Below are positions 25,551 to 34,615 of a stretch of DNA of 64,000 bases, piece after piece. The stretch covers positions 3,410,001-3,474,000 of the forward strand of contig NZ_CP087131.1 in NCBI RefSeq assembly GCF_020911865.1. Reading direction: 5' to 3'. The notes beneath the pieces were generated by a model, which made no database searches, had not been told where the DNA came from, and saw only the letters and a list, made by a program, of their open reading frames with translations. Both the position numbers and the translations under genes were made by a program. Position 1 is the stretch's first letter; the number at the start of each line of letters is the position of its first letter. The stretch is from Chryseobacterium sp. C-71. GTDB taxonomy: Bacteria; Bacteroidota; Bacteroidia; Flavobacteriales; Weeksellaceae.

Positions 25551-26282
25551 ATGAAAAATTTCATCTTTACATCGTACAGCTTTCTTTTTGTGTTCTTGTC
25601 GATTTTCACTTTTGGGCAGGGTGACAAAAAGATTGTCGCAAAAATAGAGAAAGATGTCGTAGAAAAGCAGCTGAAAATCAAAGCATTGGTTACCAATAAC
25701 ACTTCTACCTATCAGGAACTGAATTACCTCCTGATTTCAATTAAAAAAGGTGCCAGCGGAAATCTTTCCAACAATAAACAGAGCGGAAAATTTTCTATCA
25801 ATCCTAATGAGAGCAAAGCCTTATCTGAAATGAGTGTAAATCTTGAGCAGCGAGATGCCATAAAAGCTTTCCTGTACATTCGGGACGAGCAGACACAAAA
25901 ACTTTTGGCAAAAGACAGCCTGGAAATCAATCAGGATTATTTTAAGAAATCAGTAAGTGTTGTGGAAAAAGAAGAAGCTTTTGAATTGAGCGGATTGATG
26001 ATTGACGATACAAAAAGCAAGGTAGGAAGAGATTTTTACGATTTATTTTATATTCAGTACAGTCAGATTCCTGACAAAACCAATTCTGCGATTACAATCA
26101 CCGAGCTGCCTGCCAGAGGAACAAGCGGACAGATCAATATACAGGTTGATGATAAACTCGTCTATAGCTTTATGACCAATCCCAGTGAAGACTATCTGAA
26201 GGAGCAGTTAGATTATACTTTGAGGTATATAAAAGACTATAACGCCCGGAAGAATCTCATTAAAAACGAATTCATCTACTAA
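25551..26282 (+). CDS. csgE: CsgE-type curli secretion factor with CsgH-like N-terminal domain
   Basis: This 243-residue exported protein has two parts after its signal peptide. Residues about 142-240 match CsgE, which caps the CsgG channel and delivers subunits (GLMIDDTKSKVGRDFYDLF, ITITELPARG). Residues about 25-125 are a beta-rich domain with KKGASGNLSNNKQSG, like the KSGxSGxxNTxQ pattern I know from CsgH, the alphaproteobacterial anti-amyloid chaperone. E. coli CsgE lacks this part and is about half as long. The gene lies between csgB and csgF with 9-12 bp gaps. Confidence 0.85.
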   Translation: MKNFIFTSYSFLFVFLSIFTFGQGDKKIVAKIEKDVVEKQLKIKALVTNNTSTYQELNYLLISIKKGASGNLSNNKQSGKFSINPNESKALSEMSVNLEQRDAIKAFLYIRDEQTQKLLAKDSLEINQDYFKKSVSVVEKEEAFELSGLMIDDTKSKVGRDFYDLFYIQYSQIPDKTNSAITITELPARGTSGQINIQVDDKLVYSFMTNPSEDYLKEQLDYTLRYIKDYNARKNLIKNEFIY

Positions 26283-26294
26283 AAACTAACTACC

Positions 26295-26702
26295 ATGAAA
26301 ACTTTTTTTACAGCTATGATTTTTTTATCAGTATTTTTTCTGGCAAAATCTCAACAGCTGGTATACAAACCAATTAATCCTGCCTTTGGCGGCGATACAT
26401 TCAATTATCAATGGTTATTGAGCTCAGCGAGTGCTCAGAATCAGTTTGATGATAAATTAAGCAACAACCTTACCGGAAACTCAGGTTCTCTGAGTAGTTT
26501 CACAGACAGCTTAAACCGTCAGGTTTTGAGTGAATTATCAAGAAAATTATTTCAGGATCAGTTTGGCTCCGGAGGCGTACAGGCAGGGAATTATATGTTT
26601 GGGTCATTGTATCTTCAGATTACGAACACGGCTCAGGGTATGATGATCAGTATTTTGGACACCAATACAGGTGAGCAATCTGAGATAATAGTTCCAAAAT
26701 AA
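26295..26702 (+). CDS. csgF: CsgF, curli assembly factor
   Basis: This 135-residue exported protein has a signal peptide and the defining CsgF N-terminus QQLVYKPINPAFGGDTFNYQW, the segment that inserts into the CsgG pore and forms its second constriction. The C-terminal beta-strand region (ITNTAQGMMISILDTNTGE) is also typical. It couples nucleation to the secretion channel at the outer membrane. The spacing to csgE (12 bp) and csgG (30 bp) supports one operon. Confidence 0.92.
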   Translation: MKTFFTAMIFLSVFFLAKSQQLVYKPINPAFGGDTFNYQWLLSSASAQNQFDDKLSNNLTGNSGSLSSFTDSLNRQVLSELSRKLFQDQFGSGGVQAGNYMFGSLYLQITNTAQGMMISILDTNTGEQSEIIVPK

Positions 26703-26732
26703 TTTAAAAAAACTAAAACTAAAAACCTTACC

Positions 26733-28097
26733 ATGAGAATCTATACGAAATTCAGAATCGTATTTGGCATTGTGCTTTTGTATGTTATGCAAGGCTGCAC
26801 TTCCATTCTTGGACTTCCCGCAGAGAAAGAAAAATCGATGATGGGAGAGATTACTCCCTACACCACAGAACTTCGCAATCTACCTTTGCCAAAAGAAAAA
26901 ATTGTTATAGGCGTTTATAAATTCCGTGATCAGACTGGGCAATATAAACCGTCAGAAAACGGAAATAACTGGAGTACAGCGGTTCCGCAGGGTACTACAA
27001 CCATCCTTATCAAAGCGTTAGAAGACAGCAGATGGTTTACACCTATTGAAAGAGAAAATATTGCCAATCTTCTTAACGAAAGACAGATCATCAGATCAAC
27101 CCGTCAGGAGTACCTTAAAGATGTAGATAAAAACAGCCAGGCTTTACCACCGTTGTTGTATGCAGGAACTCTTTTAGAGGGTGGTGTGATCTCTTATGAC
27201 AGTAATATTATGACGGGTGGTATTGGTGCAAGATATTTCGGTATTGGTGCCTCTACACAATACAGACAAGACAGAATCACTATTTATCTGAGAGCTGTTT
27301 CTACTTTAAATGGTGAAATTTTAAAAACTGTCTATGTTTCAAAAACAATTCTCTCCACAAGCATCAACGGAAGTTTCTTTAAATATGTTGATACAGAAAG
27401 GCTATTGGAAGCTGAGGTTGGAGTGACCCAAAATGAGCCCATCCAAATGGCGGTTACCGATGCTATTGAAAAAGCTGTGAAATCGTTAATCGTAGAAGGT
27501 ATAAGAGATAAAATCTGGGGGAAAGCTGTTGATGTACCTGCAAAATATCAACAAATAGTTGATGAATATAACGCAGAGCAGAAAATTAGCAATAATAGAC
27601 TTATAGGAAATAAATATCCTACAAATGACAGACAGAACGTTTCTATTTTCGGACAAATTGAAGCCAATAAAATAAAAGGAGATTATGTAAGTCCTAAAAC
27701 TACCGTCGGTGGTAAACTTGGTGTTAAATATTTTTTTGCAGATAATTTCAATCTCGAAGCGAACGCCAATGTTTTTACGCTGGAAAATGAAAATATCATC
27801 TCAAAAACATACGTAGCTACAGAAGTCAACCTCGAGTATCTTATCATCCCGAAATTTAAGCTTTCGCCTTATGTTTATGCGGGTTTGGGCTCGATGTTTT
27901 CTACCGATAAGGCGAGATATAAAGGTCAAATTGGAGGTGGTCTGGAATATTTGGTTCAGAAAAATTTGGGTTTAAGGCTTTCTTCTCAATATGATTTGGG
28001 ATTCACAGATGATTGGGACGGTTTTGTCAATGGCCAAAGAAAAGATCAAAATTTGAGATTTGCTTTAGGAATCAATTTTTATATCGGAAAAAAATAA
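26733..28097 (+). CDS. csgG: CsgG curli secretion channel with C-terminal outer-membrane barrel
   Basis: This 454-residue lipoprotein (lipid-attachment C22 in VMQGC) has a CsgG core at about residues 30-265, with VGVYKFRDQTGQYK-like and PTLL-equivalent ALEDSRWFTPIERENI segments and SKTILSTSINGSFFKY near the membrane strands. Nine such subunits form the curli export pore. Residues about 285-454 are additional: alternating strands ending in LRFALGINFYIGKK, typical of a small OmpA/OprF-like barrel. E. coli CsgG has only 277 residues, so this is a fusion or extension. Confidence 0.92.
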   Translation: MRIYTKFRIVFGIVLLYVMQGCTSILGLPAEKEKSMMGEITPYTTELRNLPLPKEKIVIGVYKFRDQTGQYKPSENGNNWSTAVPQGTTTILIKALEDSRWFTPIERENIANLLNERQIIRSTRQEYLKDVDKNSQALPPLLYAGTLLEGGVISYDSNIMTGGIGARYFGIGASTQYRQDRITIYLRAVSTLNGEILKTVYVSKTILSTSINGSFFKYVDTERLLEAEVGVTQNEPIQMAVTDAIEKAVKSLIVEGIRDKIWGKAVDVPAKYQQIVDEYNAEQKISNNRLIGNKYPTNDRQNVSIFGQIEANKIKGDYVSPKTTVGGKLGVKYFFADNFNLEANANVFTLENENIISKTYVATEVNLEYLIIPKFKLSPYVYAGLGSMFSTDKARYKGQIGGGLEYLVQKNLGLRLSSQYDLGFTDDWDGFVNGQRKDQNLRFALGINFYIGKK

Positions 28098-28108
28098 AAA
28101 CGTAAATT

Positions 28109-29614
28109 ATGAAAACATATATCAAAATATTCTCAATACTGATTTTGCTTTTCACGTTGGCTTCATGCAGTGAAGACTTGGTAGAGCAGAGCCAAAAGGG
28201 TGTGCTTAAAGGCAAAGTAGTAAAGAAAGGTACAAATGTAGCTATTGCAAATGCGAAAATTTTTACCACACCAAGTACACAAACTGTATTTAGTGATAAA
28301 GATGGGATGTTTGAAATTAAAGACATTCCGAAAGGTAATTATTCTATAAAAGCTGAACTTACGGGCTATGTCGCTAATTTTCAAGCGGTAAATATTCAAA
28401 GTGAGAACCAAGTCGTTACTGTTGTTTTTGAAATGGATGATGATGAATCTCTCAATTCTCCGCCTACAGCACCGGTATTATTAAGCCCGATTGATAATGC
28501 TGAAAATCAACCATTGACGGTGCAACTTAGTTGGAACGCTACCGATCCCGATATAACAGACAGTCTTACGTATAAACTTACCGTTAAAAATAATATCAAT
28601 ACCAATGTTATTGAGGTGAATGATCTGAAGGTTAAGACTTATAATTTGTCTAATTTACAATTTGGGGTGAGCTACTTTTGGCAGGTTTCTGTTTCAGACG
28701 GCATTCATCCGGATGTTTTAAGTCCTGTTTTCAAATTTACTACCAATGCAACTCCTGCAAACCGTTATCATTACGTGCGTAAGCAAAATGGGAACTTTGT
28801 CATCATGTCTAGCGATAGTCAGGGAAATAATTTTCAACTGACGAGCTCATCGAGCAACAGCTGGAGACCTAGAAAAAACAATAACGCCGGGCTTGTTGCC
28901 TTTTTAAGAAATGATGCAGGCGGAAGTCATATTTTCACCGTCAATCCTGATGGAAGCAATCTTTTTAAGGTGACCCAAATTCCGGTTGCAGGTTTTAATC
29001 AGGATGAATTAGATTTCTCCTGGAATACAAGTGGCAGCGCATTTATTTATTCAAATTTTGATAAATTATATAGAATTAATAAAGATGGTACCGGGCAGCA
29101 GCTCATTTACACAACTCCTGATGGAAGCCTGATTTCAGAAGTAGATTGGAGTTATGACAACAGCAAAATTGCAATAAAGACCAATAACTTTGGCGGTTAC
29201 AATACCAAAATTTTTATTATTGATATGTTAGGAAATATTTTGCAAAATGTATTTTCAGCCCCCACAGGTGCAAGCGGCGGACTCAATTTTTCTGTAGACG
29301 GACAAAAATTACTCTACACACATGATGTTTCCGGATATCAGGATGCCAATTATAGACAATTAGATTCTCATGTTTTTATTTATAATTTGGCAAACAGTTC
29401 GGTTGTAGATGTTACGGTAGATAGTGACAGACCTCTCGGGACAAATGATTTAGATCCTAGATTCTCACCCAATAATTCTCAAATAATATTAATGAATACT
29501 TCAAACGACAATGTTTCTCAGAAAAATATTGTAGTAATTGATTTAAATAATTTAATGATTGATTTTACCCGTGCGGTATTATTTACAAACGGTGAGATGC
29601 CGGATTATGAATAG
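28109..29614 (+). CDS. Curli-operon lipoprotein: carboxypeptidase-like, FnIII-like and TolB-like propeller domains
   Basis: This 501-residue lipoprotein has its lipobox cysteine at C20 (FTLASC). Residues about 32-108 are a carboxypeptidase regulatory-like domain (GVLKGKVVKKGTNVAIANAKI, FSDKDGMFEIKDIPKGNYSI). Residues about 115-212 resemble fibronectin III (PTAPVLLSPIDNAENQP, LQFGVSYFWQVSVSDG). Residues 220-500 carry TolB/WD40-like blades (DWSYDNSKIAI, NPDGSNLFKVT, DPRFSPNNSQIIL). It ends the csg operon before a strong terminator. It may anchor or organise fibres at the surface, but no function is established. Confidence 0.75.
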   Translation: MKTYIKIFSILILLFTLASCSEDLVEQSQKGVLKGKVVKKGTNVAIANAKIFTTPSTQTVFSDKDGMFEIKDIPKGNYSIKAELTGYVANFQAVNIQSENQVVTVVFEMDDDESLNSPPTAPVLLSPIDNAENQPLTVQLSWNATDPDITDSLTYKLTVKNNINTNVIEVNDLKVKTYNLSNLQFGVSYFWQVSVSDGIHPDVLSPVFKFTTNATPANRYHYVRKQNGNFVIMSSDSQGNNFQLTSSSSNSWRPRKNNNAGLVAFLRNDAGGSHIFTVNPDGSNLFKVTQIPVAGFNQDELDFSWNTSGSAFIYSNFDKLYRINKDGTGQQLIYTTPDGSLISEVDWSYDNSKIAIKTNNFGGYNTKIFIIDMLGNILQNVFSAPTGASGGLNFSVDGQKLLYTHDVSGYQDANYRQLDSHVFIYNLANSSVVDVTVDSDRPLGTNDLDPRFSPNNSQIILMNTSNDNVSQKNIVVIDLNNLMIDFTRAVLFTNGEMPDYE

Positions 29615-29640
29615 AGGCTTACAGATACTTGATGAAACAA

Positions 29641-29677
29641 AAAAATCAAAACCCCTTAAAGGTTTTGATTTTTTTTC
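29641..29677 (+). terminator. Terminator of the csg operon
   Basis: AAAAATCAAAACC-CCTTAAA-GGTTTTGATTTTT is a perfect 13-bp stem with a 7-base loop and a trailing T-run. It ends the curli operon and lies just before the convergent regulator gene. Confidence 0.85.
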
Positions 29678-29693
29678 GTCTAAATATTTTGAT

Positions 29694-30341
29694 TTAGCTG
29701 AAGATATTATTTTCAAGTGCATATTTTACAACACCTACAGAGTTTTTCACATTCAATTTCATTAAGATTCTTTTTCTGTGAGTTTCCACAGTATTGATGC
29801 TGATAAAAAGTTGCCCGCCAATATCTTTGCTGCTGTGCCCGTCACAAATTAGCTTAAGAATTTCAAGCTCTCGTCTTGTTAGCGGTTCTTTTATGTTTGG
29901 GCTTTGCTTTTCTTGTTCGTTGCTGATGAAGTTAATCATCATTTTCTTTGCATATTCACAAATGTAAATTTCGTTTGAGCTTAGAGCATTTACAGATTTT
30001 ATAAATTCGTCGTAGCTGCTGTTCTTATCAAGATAACTTTTGATGCCTTTGTTAAAAAGTTTTCTGATCACGATGACATCGTAAGAATTTCCGATCACCA
30101 TGATTTTAATATTATTGTTTTGCGATATCACTTTTTCAATACAATGATAAAGATCACTTAACATCAAAATATTTGAACTGATCATGAGATATTCAGGTGG
30201 ATTTTCCTTAACATGATTATATAAACTTTCGGAAGTATTATAAATTTCTATGGAACTAAAAATTTTGTTTTGTACAAGGAGTTTAGATAAGCCTTCCGTG
30301 TATAAAAGTGGCTCATCAAAAATAGTCAAATTAGGTCTCAT
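29694..30341 (-). CDS. LuxR/NarL-type regulator with degenerate receiver domain
   Basis: This 215-residue protein has a receiver-like domain (about residues 4-120) and a LuxR-type HTH (about 150-212; LTRRELEILKLICDGHSSKDIGGQLF, then ISINTVETHRKRILMKL). The acidic pocket is partly kept (D9, E10) and the conserved Lys is in KSYLDKNS. However, the phosphoacceptor Asp is missing: YLMISSNIL has I54-S55 where LMDI is usual. It therefore cannot be phosphorylated in the normal way and may sense another signal. It converges with the csg operon and is a candidate regulator of it. Confidence 0.85.
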   Translation of the reverse strand: MRPNLTIFDEPLLYTEGLSKLLVQNKIFSSIEIYNTSESLYNHVKENPPEYLMISSNILMLSDLYHCIEKVISQNNNIKIMVIGNSYDVIVIRKLFNKGIKSYLDKNSSYDEFIKSVNALSSNEIYICEYAKKMMINFISNEQEKQSPNIKEPLTRRELEILKLICDGHSSKDIGGQLFISINTVETHRKRILMKLNVKNSVGVVKYALENNIFS

Positions 30342-30780
30342 CGGTCTTAGTTTTCAGTATATAAATATACGAAAAAATCATGTATTTTTGGTGTGTAAAC
30401 GTAAATTTTTACTGAATAATGTAATATAAGTGATGTTATTTTATTTTTTTCGCAATTTTAAAATTGTAAAATCTATTAATTGTGATTTATTTTAATTTTT
30501 GTTTTTTTACGATGTTGCTAATCCCTTTATTCATAATGCCTAACGGTATAATTTAGCTGTTTTTAAAAATCAGGTAGGGATTTATTTTTTTTATTTGGAA
30601 AATCATTATCATTTACTTCTTCTAAAATTTTAGTATTAAGAAATTTTAAAAAAAGTATTTTGAAAACATGCAAACGAAAGACCTATAGAAAATCTAAAGG
30701 TCTGACTAATATATAATTAAGTTGAATTGTAATTTTATATCCTAAAATAACTTTGGAAAGTTGTTTTTGGTAATATCAAT
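30342..30780. other. AT-rich intergenic region
   Basis: This stretch separates two minus-strand genes. It contains the weak hairpin GACCT-A-TAGA-AAA-TCTA-A-AGGTC (30680-30702), which may end transcription of the T9SS cargo gene, and the palindrome GTAAATTTTTAC (about 30400) in the regulator's upstream region. I see no open frame, tRNA or other feature in it. Confidence 0.5.
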
Positions 30781-32205
30781 CTAGTTTTTTATTAATTTTT
30801 TAGCAATAACTTTTCCGTTTTCAAATTTTACTTTTACAAAATAAACTCCTTTTAATAATTCTGAAACGTTTGTATCGTTGTTATTTAGGGTTTTTACAAT
30901 TTTCCCCTCAAGAGAATAAATTTCTATTTTGTTGATTTTTTCTTTCGATTTATAAACTAAATTTTGCTTAACAGGATTTTCAAACTCAATAGATGAAATA
31001 TTTGTTTTTGTTTCATTTGAAATAGATAATGTAGAATTATTCAAGATGAATTTTAAAATTTTACTTACGCCTTTAGTAGTAATAATATTGTTGTCATTAA
31101 TGATCATTTCACCGATAAAATCTGATGTTCCTGTTGTTTCAGAATAATGATTAAAAACAGGATCAATAGCTCCGGTTGAGGTGATTTTAGAAATAAAGAA
31201 TGTTTCACCCATTGATCCGGTTAATCCTGAGATATAATAATTTCCATTTTTTTCGGTGATTATAGACGATAATGCGATCAGGTTGAAAGGGAAAGAATTG
31301 TTGTCAAACACAAAGTTATTATCGTGGTCTCCGTTGGGTTTTATTCGAAAGATTTCATTATTAATATTTGAGCATACAATGTTGTTATTGCTATCCATGA
31401 AAGCAGAACCAACAGCTCCCGGATTTGAGGTAAAAGCTAAAACACCATTATTTCCAAAACTGATAAGAGGTTGTCCGTTACTGTTATATTTTTCTAAAGC
31501 ACCATATGGATATATATTGGTGTTATTTTGATTGCTGATAAAGCTAATAATGTTAGATTGGTTATCTAAGAATATAAAATTTCCAGGAGTGTTGAAAGAA
31601 CCATTGTTTCCAAAAGTTGTATCAATACTTCCGTTGCTGTTTAATCTGTAAATGCTTTTATAATGGATGTATGGTCCGGGATCGGATGTTGCTTGTCCGT
31701 AAACTATTATTTTATCATTTTGAAGATAGAAACCATAGCCCACACTGTCGAAATCTGTTCCGATATTATTAATTTCAGCAATTCCATTTACTCCAAAGGT
31801 CGTATCAAGCAACCCGTTTGGAAGTAATCTCACAATTGCAGATCCATTAGTGTAAAAACACATAACGAGAATTTTGCCGTCTGTTTGTTTTTTTAGCTCA
31901 CTTTGTACACCACTGAAATAATTATTAATTATTGTTTCTCCGTTATTTCCAAAAGAGGTATCAACTGTTCCGTAAGCATTCAGCTTAGAGATAACACATT
32001 CCGGACTTCCTAATGAAGGATTATCTTTTGCGTAAGTAAAATAAATGCTATTGTCTGAATTTTGAATAATTCTGTTCCAATAATAATTATTAGAACCTGT
32101 AATCGTATATTTTCCGTTTGAAGCAAAAGAACTGTCGTATGATAGAGTTTGTGCAAAAGCACACTGTATTGCTAGAAGCAGAGCAAGTAATAATTTTTTT
32201 TTCAT
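30781..32205 (-). CDS. Secreted delta-60 repeat protein with T9SS sorting domain
   Basis: The start is the ATG at 32205 (MKKKLLLALLLAIQCAFAQ, signal peptide); the frame opens seven codons earlier. The 474-residue protein contains several delta-60-like repeats, recognised by LDTTFG-N-N-G / DTSFGNNG motifs, which form a beta-propeller-like surface. The C-terminal 70 residues (INKIEIYSLEGKIVKTL, ELLKGVYFVKVKFENGK) are a type A sorting signal for type IX secretion. The mature protein should be exported and attached to or released from the cell surface. Its ligand is unknown. Confidence 0.88.
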   Translation of the reverse strand: MKKKLLLALLLAIQCAFAQTLSYDSSFASNGKYTITGSNNYYWNRIIQNSDNSIYFTYAKDNPSLGSPECVISKLNAYGTVDTSFGNNGETIINNYFSGVQSELKKQTDGKILVMCFYTNGSAIVRLLPNGLLDTTFGVNGIAEINNIGTDFDSVGYGFYLQNDKIIVYGQATSDPGPYIHYKSIYRLNSNGSIDTTFGNNGSFNTPGNFIFLDNQSNIISFISNQNNTNIYPYGALEKYNSNGQPLISFGNNGVLAFTSNPGAVGSAFMDSNNNIVCSNINNEIFRIKPNGDHDNNFVFDNNSFPFNLIALSSIITEKNGNYYISGLTGSMGETFFISKITSTGAIDPVFNHYSETTGTSDFIGEMIINDNNIITTKGVSKILKFILNNSTLSISNETKTNISSIEFENPVKQNLVYKSKEKINKIEIYSLEGKIVKTLNNNDTNVSELLKGVYFVKVKFENGKVIAKKLIKN

Positions 32206-32231
32206 CGGGTTGTGTATTAATGTCACAAATA

Positions 32232-32264
32232 TAATAAAAAAAACCTTCAGAAAAATTCTGAAGG
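32232..32264 (-). terminator. Terminator of the RNase G gene
   Basis: CCTTCAGAA-AAA-TTCTGAAGG forms a perfect 9-bp stem. On the minus strand it follows the RNase G stop codon by 14 bp and is followed by an eight-T run. Confidence 0.85.
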
Positions 32265-32278
32265 CCTTTTGTGTTTTT

Positions 32279-33841
32279 CTAATTAGAATATCCGCTTAAT
32301 TCTTCTTTTTTCGAATTGTAGATTTTGTATTCTAAATATTTAAAAGAATCCCTTGGGATAATGGTCACCCATTTTTTGTACTTCAAAAACCATTTCATCT
32401 GTATGCTTTTGAGTCCTTTGGTAAGGAAAGCTTCAACGAAAGGGTGTACATGCAGGTAAAGTTTTCCTTTATCACCTTTTTGCATAATGGTTCTGATGGT
32501 ATCTTCCATTTTCTCAACAATGACAATTGGAGCAACTATTTCTCCGTCTTTGTTGGGGTTTTCTTCCTTGATGTCGATTTGTTTTTCCGGACGGTTTCTC
32601 TGTCTCGTGATCTGTATTAATCCAAATTTACTTGGAGGCAGAATTTTGTGACGTGCTTTATCACGGCTCATTTCTGCTTTCAGATGTTCAAACAAATCTC
32701 TTCTGTGATCTGGGTTGATCATGTCGATAAAATCGATAACGATAATACCACCCATATCACGTAGACGTAGCTGTCTTGCTATTTCTGTGGCTGCCATTTT
32801 GTTCACGTTGAGACCGTGTTCTTTGGTGGCAACATTTCCGGTTGTAATATTATTTCCGGAGTTGACGTCGATTACGTGCAATGCTTCAGTGTGTTCTATC
32901 ACAAGGTAAGCACCTTTTGAACTTGGAATATTTACGTGTTTACCAAAGCTCTGTTTAAGCTGTTTTTCAACGTTATAATATTCGAGGAGAGGAATGTGAG
33001 AGTCATAATACTGAACGATATTTTTGCGCTCAGGAGCAATGACTTCCAGATAATTTTTCATTTCTTCAACCATTTGTTCGTCGTCACAGAAGACGTTTAC
33101 GAAATCCTGATTGAAATTATCTCTTAAAATAGACGACGCCTTATCGTCTTCACTCAATACTTTAGAAGGAACTTTATTTTTCTGAATATTCTTAAAAGTA
33201 TTTTCCCATTTCTGAATCAGTTGATTCATATCATTGTGAAGATCAGCGACTTTCTTGCCTTCGGCAACGGTTCTGATGATGACTCCAAAACCTTCCGGCT
33301 TTATACTGTCAATCAAAGTTCTGAGTCTTATTTTCTCTTCAGAACTACCGATTTTTTTTGAGATAGAAACTTTATTATCAAACGGTATTAATACCAAAAA
33401 ACGACCCGTGAGAGAAATCTGAGTAGATATTCTCGGGCCTTTCGTAGAGATAGGCTCTTTTGTAATCTGTAAAATGACAACGTCATCTTTTGCGATTACT
33501 TTATCTACATTTCCGTTCTTATCAATTTCGGGTTGTATTTCGAAATTTTTTAAACTTGAAGTGTTTTGCTTTTTAGAAACCGTGTCTTTTAGAAATTTTT
33601 TGTAGGTAAGGTACTGAGGCCCAAGATCCTGATAATGCAAGAAAGCATCTTTATCGTACCCGATATTTACAAATGCTGCATTAAGGTTTGGAGCCAGTTT
33701 TTTTACTTTTCCTATAAATAAATCTCCGACTACAAAGTCATTTTTGTCTTCTTCCTCATGAAGTTCACATAATCTTCCGTCTTCCAATAAAGCAATTTTT
33801 GTAAGCTCATTTTCGTGCGAAATTATAAGTTCTTTCTTCAT
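32279..33841 (-). CDS. rng: Ribonuclease E/G family protein
   Basis: This 520-residue cytosolic endoribonuclease has an S1-like N-terminal domain (GDLFIGKVKKLAPNLNAAFVNIG) and the RNase E/G catalytic core. The two metal-binding aspartates lie in HVIDVNSGN and VIVIDFIDM, with the RNase H-like fold around them. It lacks the long disordered C-terminal scaffold of RNase E, so it is the short RNase G type that processes rRNA and mRNA. It is followed by a strong terminator and preceded by the small ribosome-associated protein and HU genes, a common Flavobacteriia arrangement. Confidence 0.93.
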   Translation of the reverse strand: MKKELIISHENELTKIALLEDGRLCELHEEEDKNDFVVGDLFIGKVKKLAPNLNAAFVNIGYDKDAFLHYQDLGPQYLTYKKFLKDTVSKKQNTSSLKNFEIQPEIDKNGNVDKVIAKDDVVILQITKEPISTKGPRISTQISLTGRFLVLIPFDNKVSISKKIGSSEEKIRLRTLIDSIKPEGFGVIIRTVAEGKKVADLHNDMNQLIQKWENTFKNIQKNKVPSKVLSEDDKASSILRDNFNQDFVNVFCDDEQMVEEMKNYLEVIAPERKNIVQYYDSHIPLLEYYNVEKQLKQSFGKHVNIPSSKGAYLVIEHTEALHVIDVNSGNNITTGNVATKEHGLNVNKMAATEIARQLRLRDMGGIIVIDFIDMINPDHRRDLFEHLKAEMSRDKARHKILPPSKFGLIQITRQRNRPEKQIDIKEENPNKDGEIVAPIVIVEKMEDTIRTIMQKGDKGKLYLHVHPFVEAFLTKGLKSIQMKWFLKYKKWVTIIPRDSFKYLEYKIYNSKKEELSGYSN

Positions 33842-34050
33842 TTTGATATAAGATGTTTTTTTAGATTAAAGTTGATTCAGATATTAATTAGTATTTTTCT
33901 TGGTAATGCTAGATTTTCGAAATTCTAATATTAATTTTCAGCCTGAATTTTTCTGAAATCTTGTGGTAACAAACAAAAAATATAGTTGGTGAATATTAAA
34001 AAAATATAAACACCAACTATATTATTATATTACAAAATCTCTAGTTGAGA

Positions 34051-34140
34051 TTATTTTTTCTTATGTCTGTTTGCTCTTCTTCTTTTCTTTCTTTTGTGTG
34101 TTGCAACCTTGTGTCTTTTTCTTTTCTTTCCGCTTGGCAT
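34051..34140 (-). CDS. AURKAIP1/COX24-domain small ribosome-associated protein (29 aa)
   Basis: Read on the minus strand from the ATG at 34140, this short frame encodes MPSGKKRKRHKVATHKRKKR and ends RRRANRHKKK-type basic residues. More than half of its 29 residues are Lys, Arg or His. The pattern matches the AURKAIP1/COX24 domain, whose mitochondrial member is ribosomal protein mS38. Bacteroidota commonly encode such a stand-alone peptide, and binding to ribosomal RNA is the likely role. It lies between HU and RNase G, both on the same strand, and is easily missed by gene callers. Confidence 0.8.
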   Translation of the reverse strand: MPSGKKRKRHKVATHKRKKRRRANRHKKK

Positions 34141-34186
34141 AATGTTAAATTTTTTTGTGTAACTAGTTAATATTCAATTGTTATTC

Positions 34187-34477
34187 TTATTTTACTGCAA
34201 CTTTAGTTTTCACTTTCTCCACAAAAGATTTTGATGGCTTGAAAGCAGGAATATTATGTGCAGGAATCTCTATCGCAGTGTTCTTAGAAATGTTTCTTCC
34301 CGTTTTTGCTGCTCTAGTTTTAACGATGAAAGATCCAAAACCTCTTAAGTAAACATTGTCTCCATTATACATAGAAGTCCTGATCTCCTGCATAAAAGCT
34401 TCTACAACTTTCTGTGTTTCATTCTTTTCTGTTCCCAATTTATTTGAGATGGTGTTTACCAATTCTGCCTTTGTCAT
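34187..34477 (-). CDS. hup: HU family DNA-binding protein
   Basis: This 96-residue nucleoid protein has the HU/IHF fold: dimerising helices (TKAELVNTISNKLG) and the DNA-binding arm signature near residues 45-65 (GFGSFIVKTRAAKTGRN) with a Pro-containing tip (EIPAHNIPAFKPSKSF). It bends and packages DNA. A good minus-strand promoter lies upstream (TTTG at 34539-34536, TAAATTTG at 34515-34508). Confidence 0.95.
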   Translation of the reverse strand: MTKAELVNTISNKLGTEKNETQKVVEAFMQEIRTSMYNGDNVYLRGFGSFIVKTRAAKTGRNISKNTAIEIPAHNIPAFKPSKSFVEKVKTKVAVK

Positions 34478-34507
34478 TTCCTTTTTTAATTTTAAATTTT
34501 AGGTGTG

Positions 34508-34539
34508 CAAATTTAGTTAAAAAAATTGAATAGTAACAA
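34508..34539 (-). promoter_or_regulatory. Promoter of the HU gene
   Basis: On the minus strand TTTG (34539-34536) and TAAATTTG (34515-34508) are 20 bp apart, a close match to the Bacteroidota consensus. The start codon is 30 bp downstream. Confidence 0.6.
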
Positions 34540-34615
34540 ATTAGTAACGAAAATATTTCGGTTAAGACGCTGAGAATTTTATATTTAGTACTGTATTACT
34601 CCACAAAAAGACCTT

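Noticed and set aside
30342-30780. Possible small RNA gene in the long AT-rich gap
   Set aside because: Only a weak hairpin is visible, without a convincing promoter and terminator pair; not enough to call.
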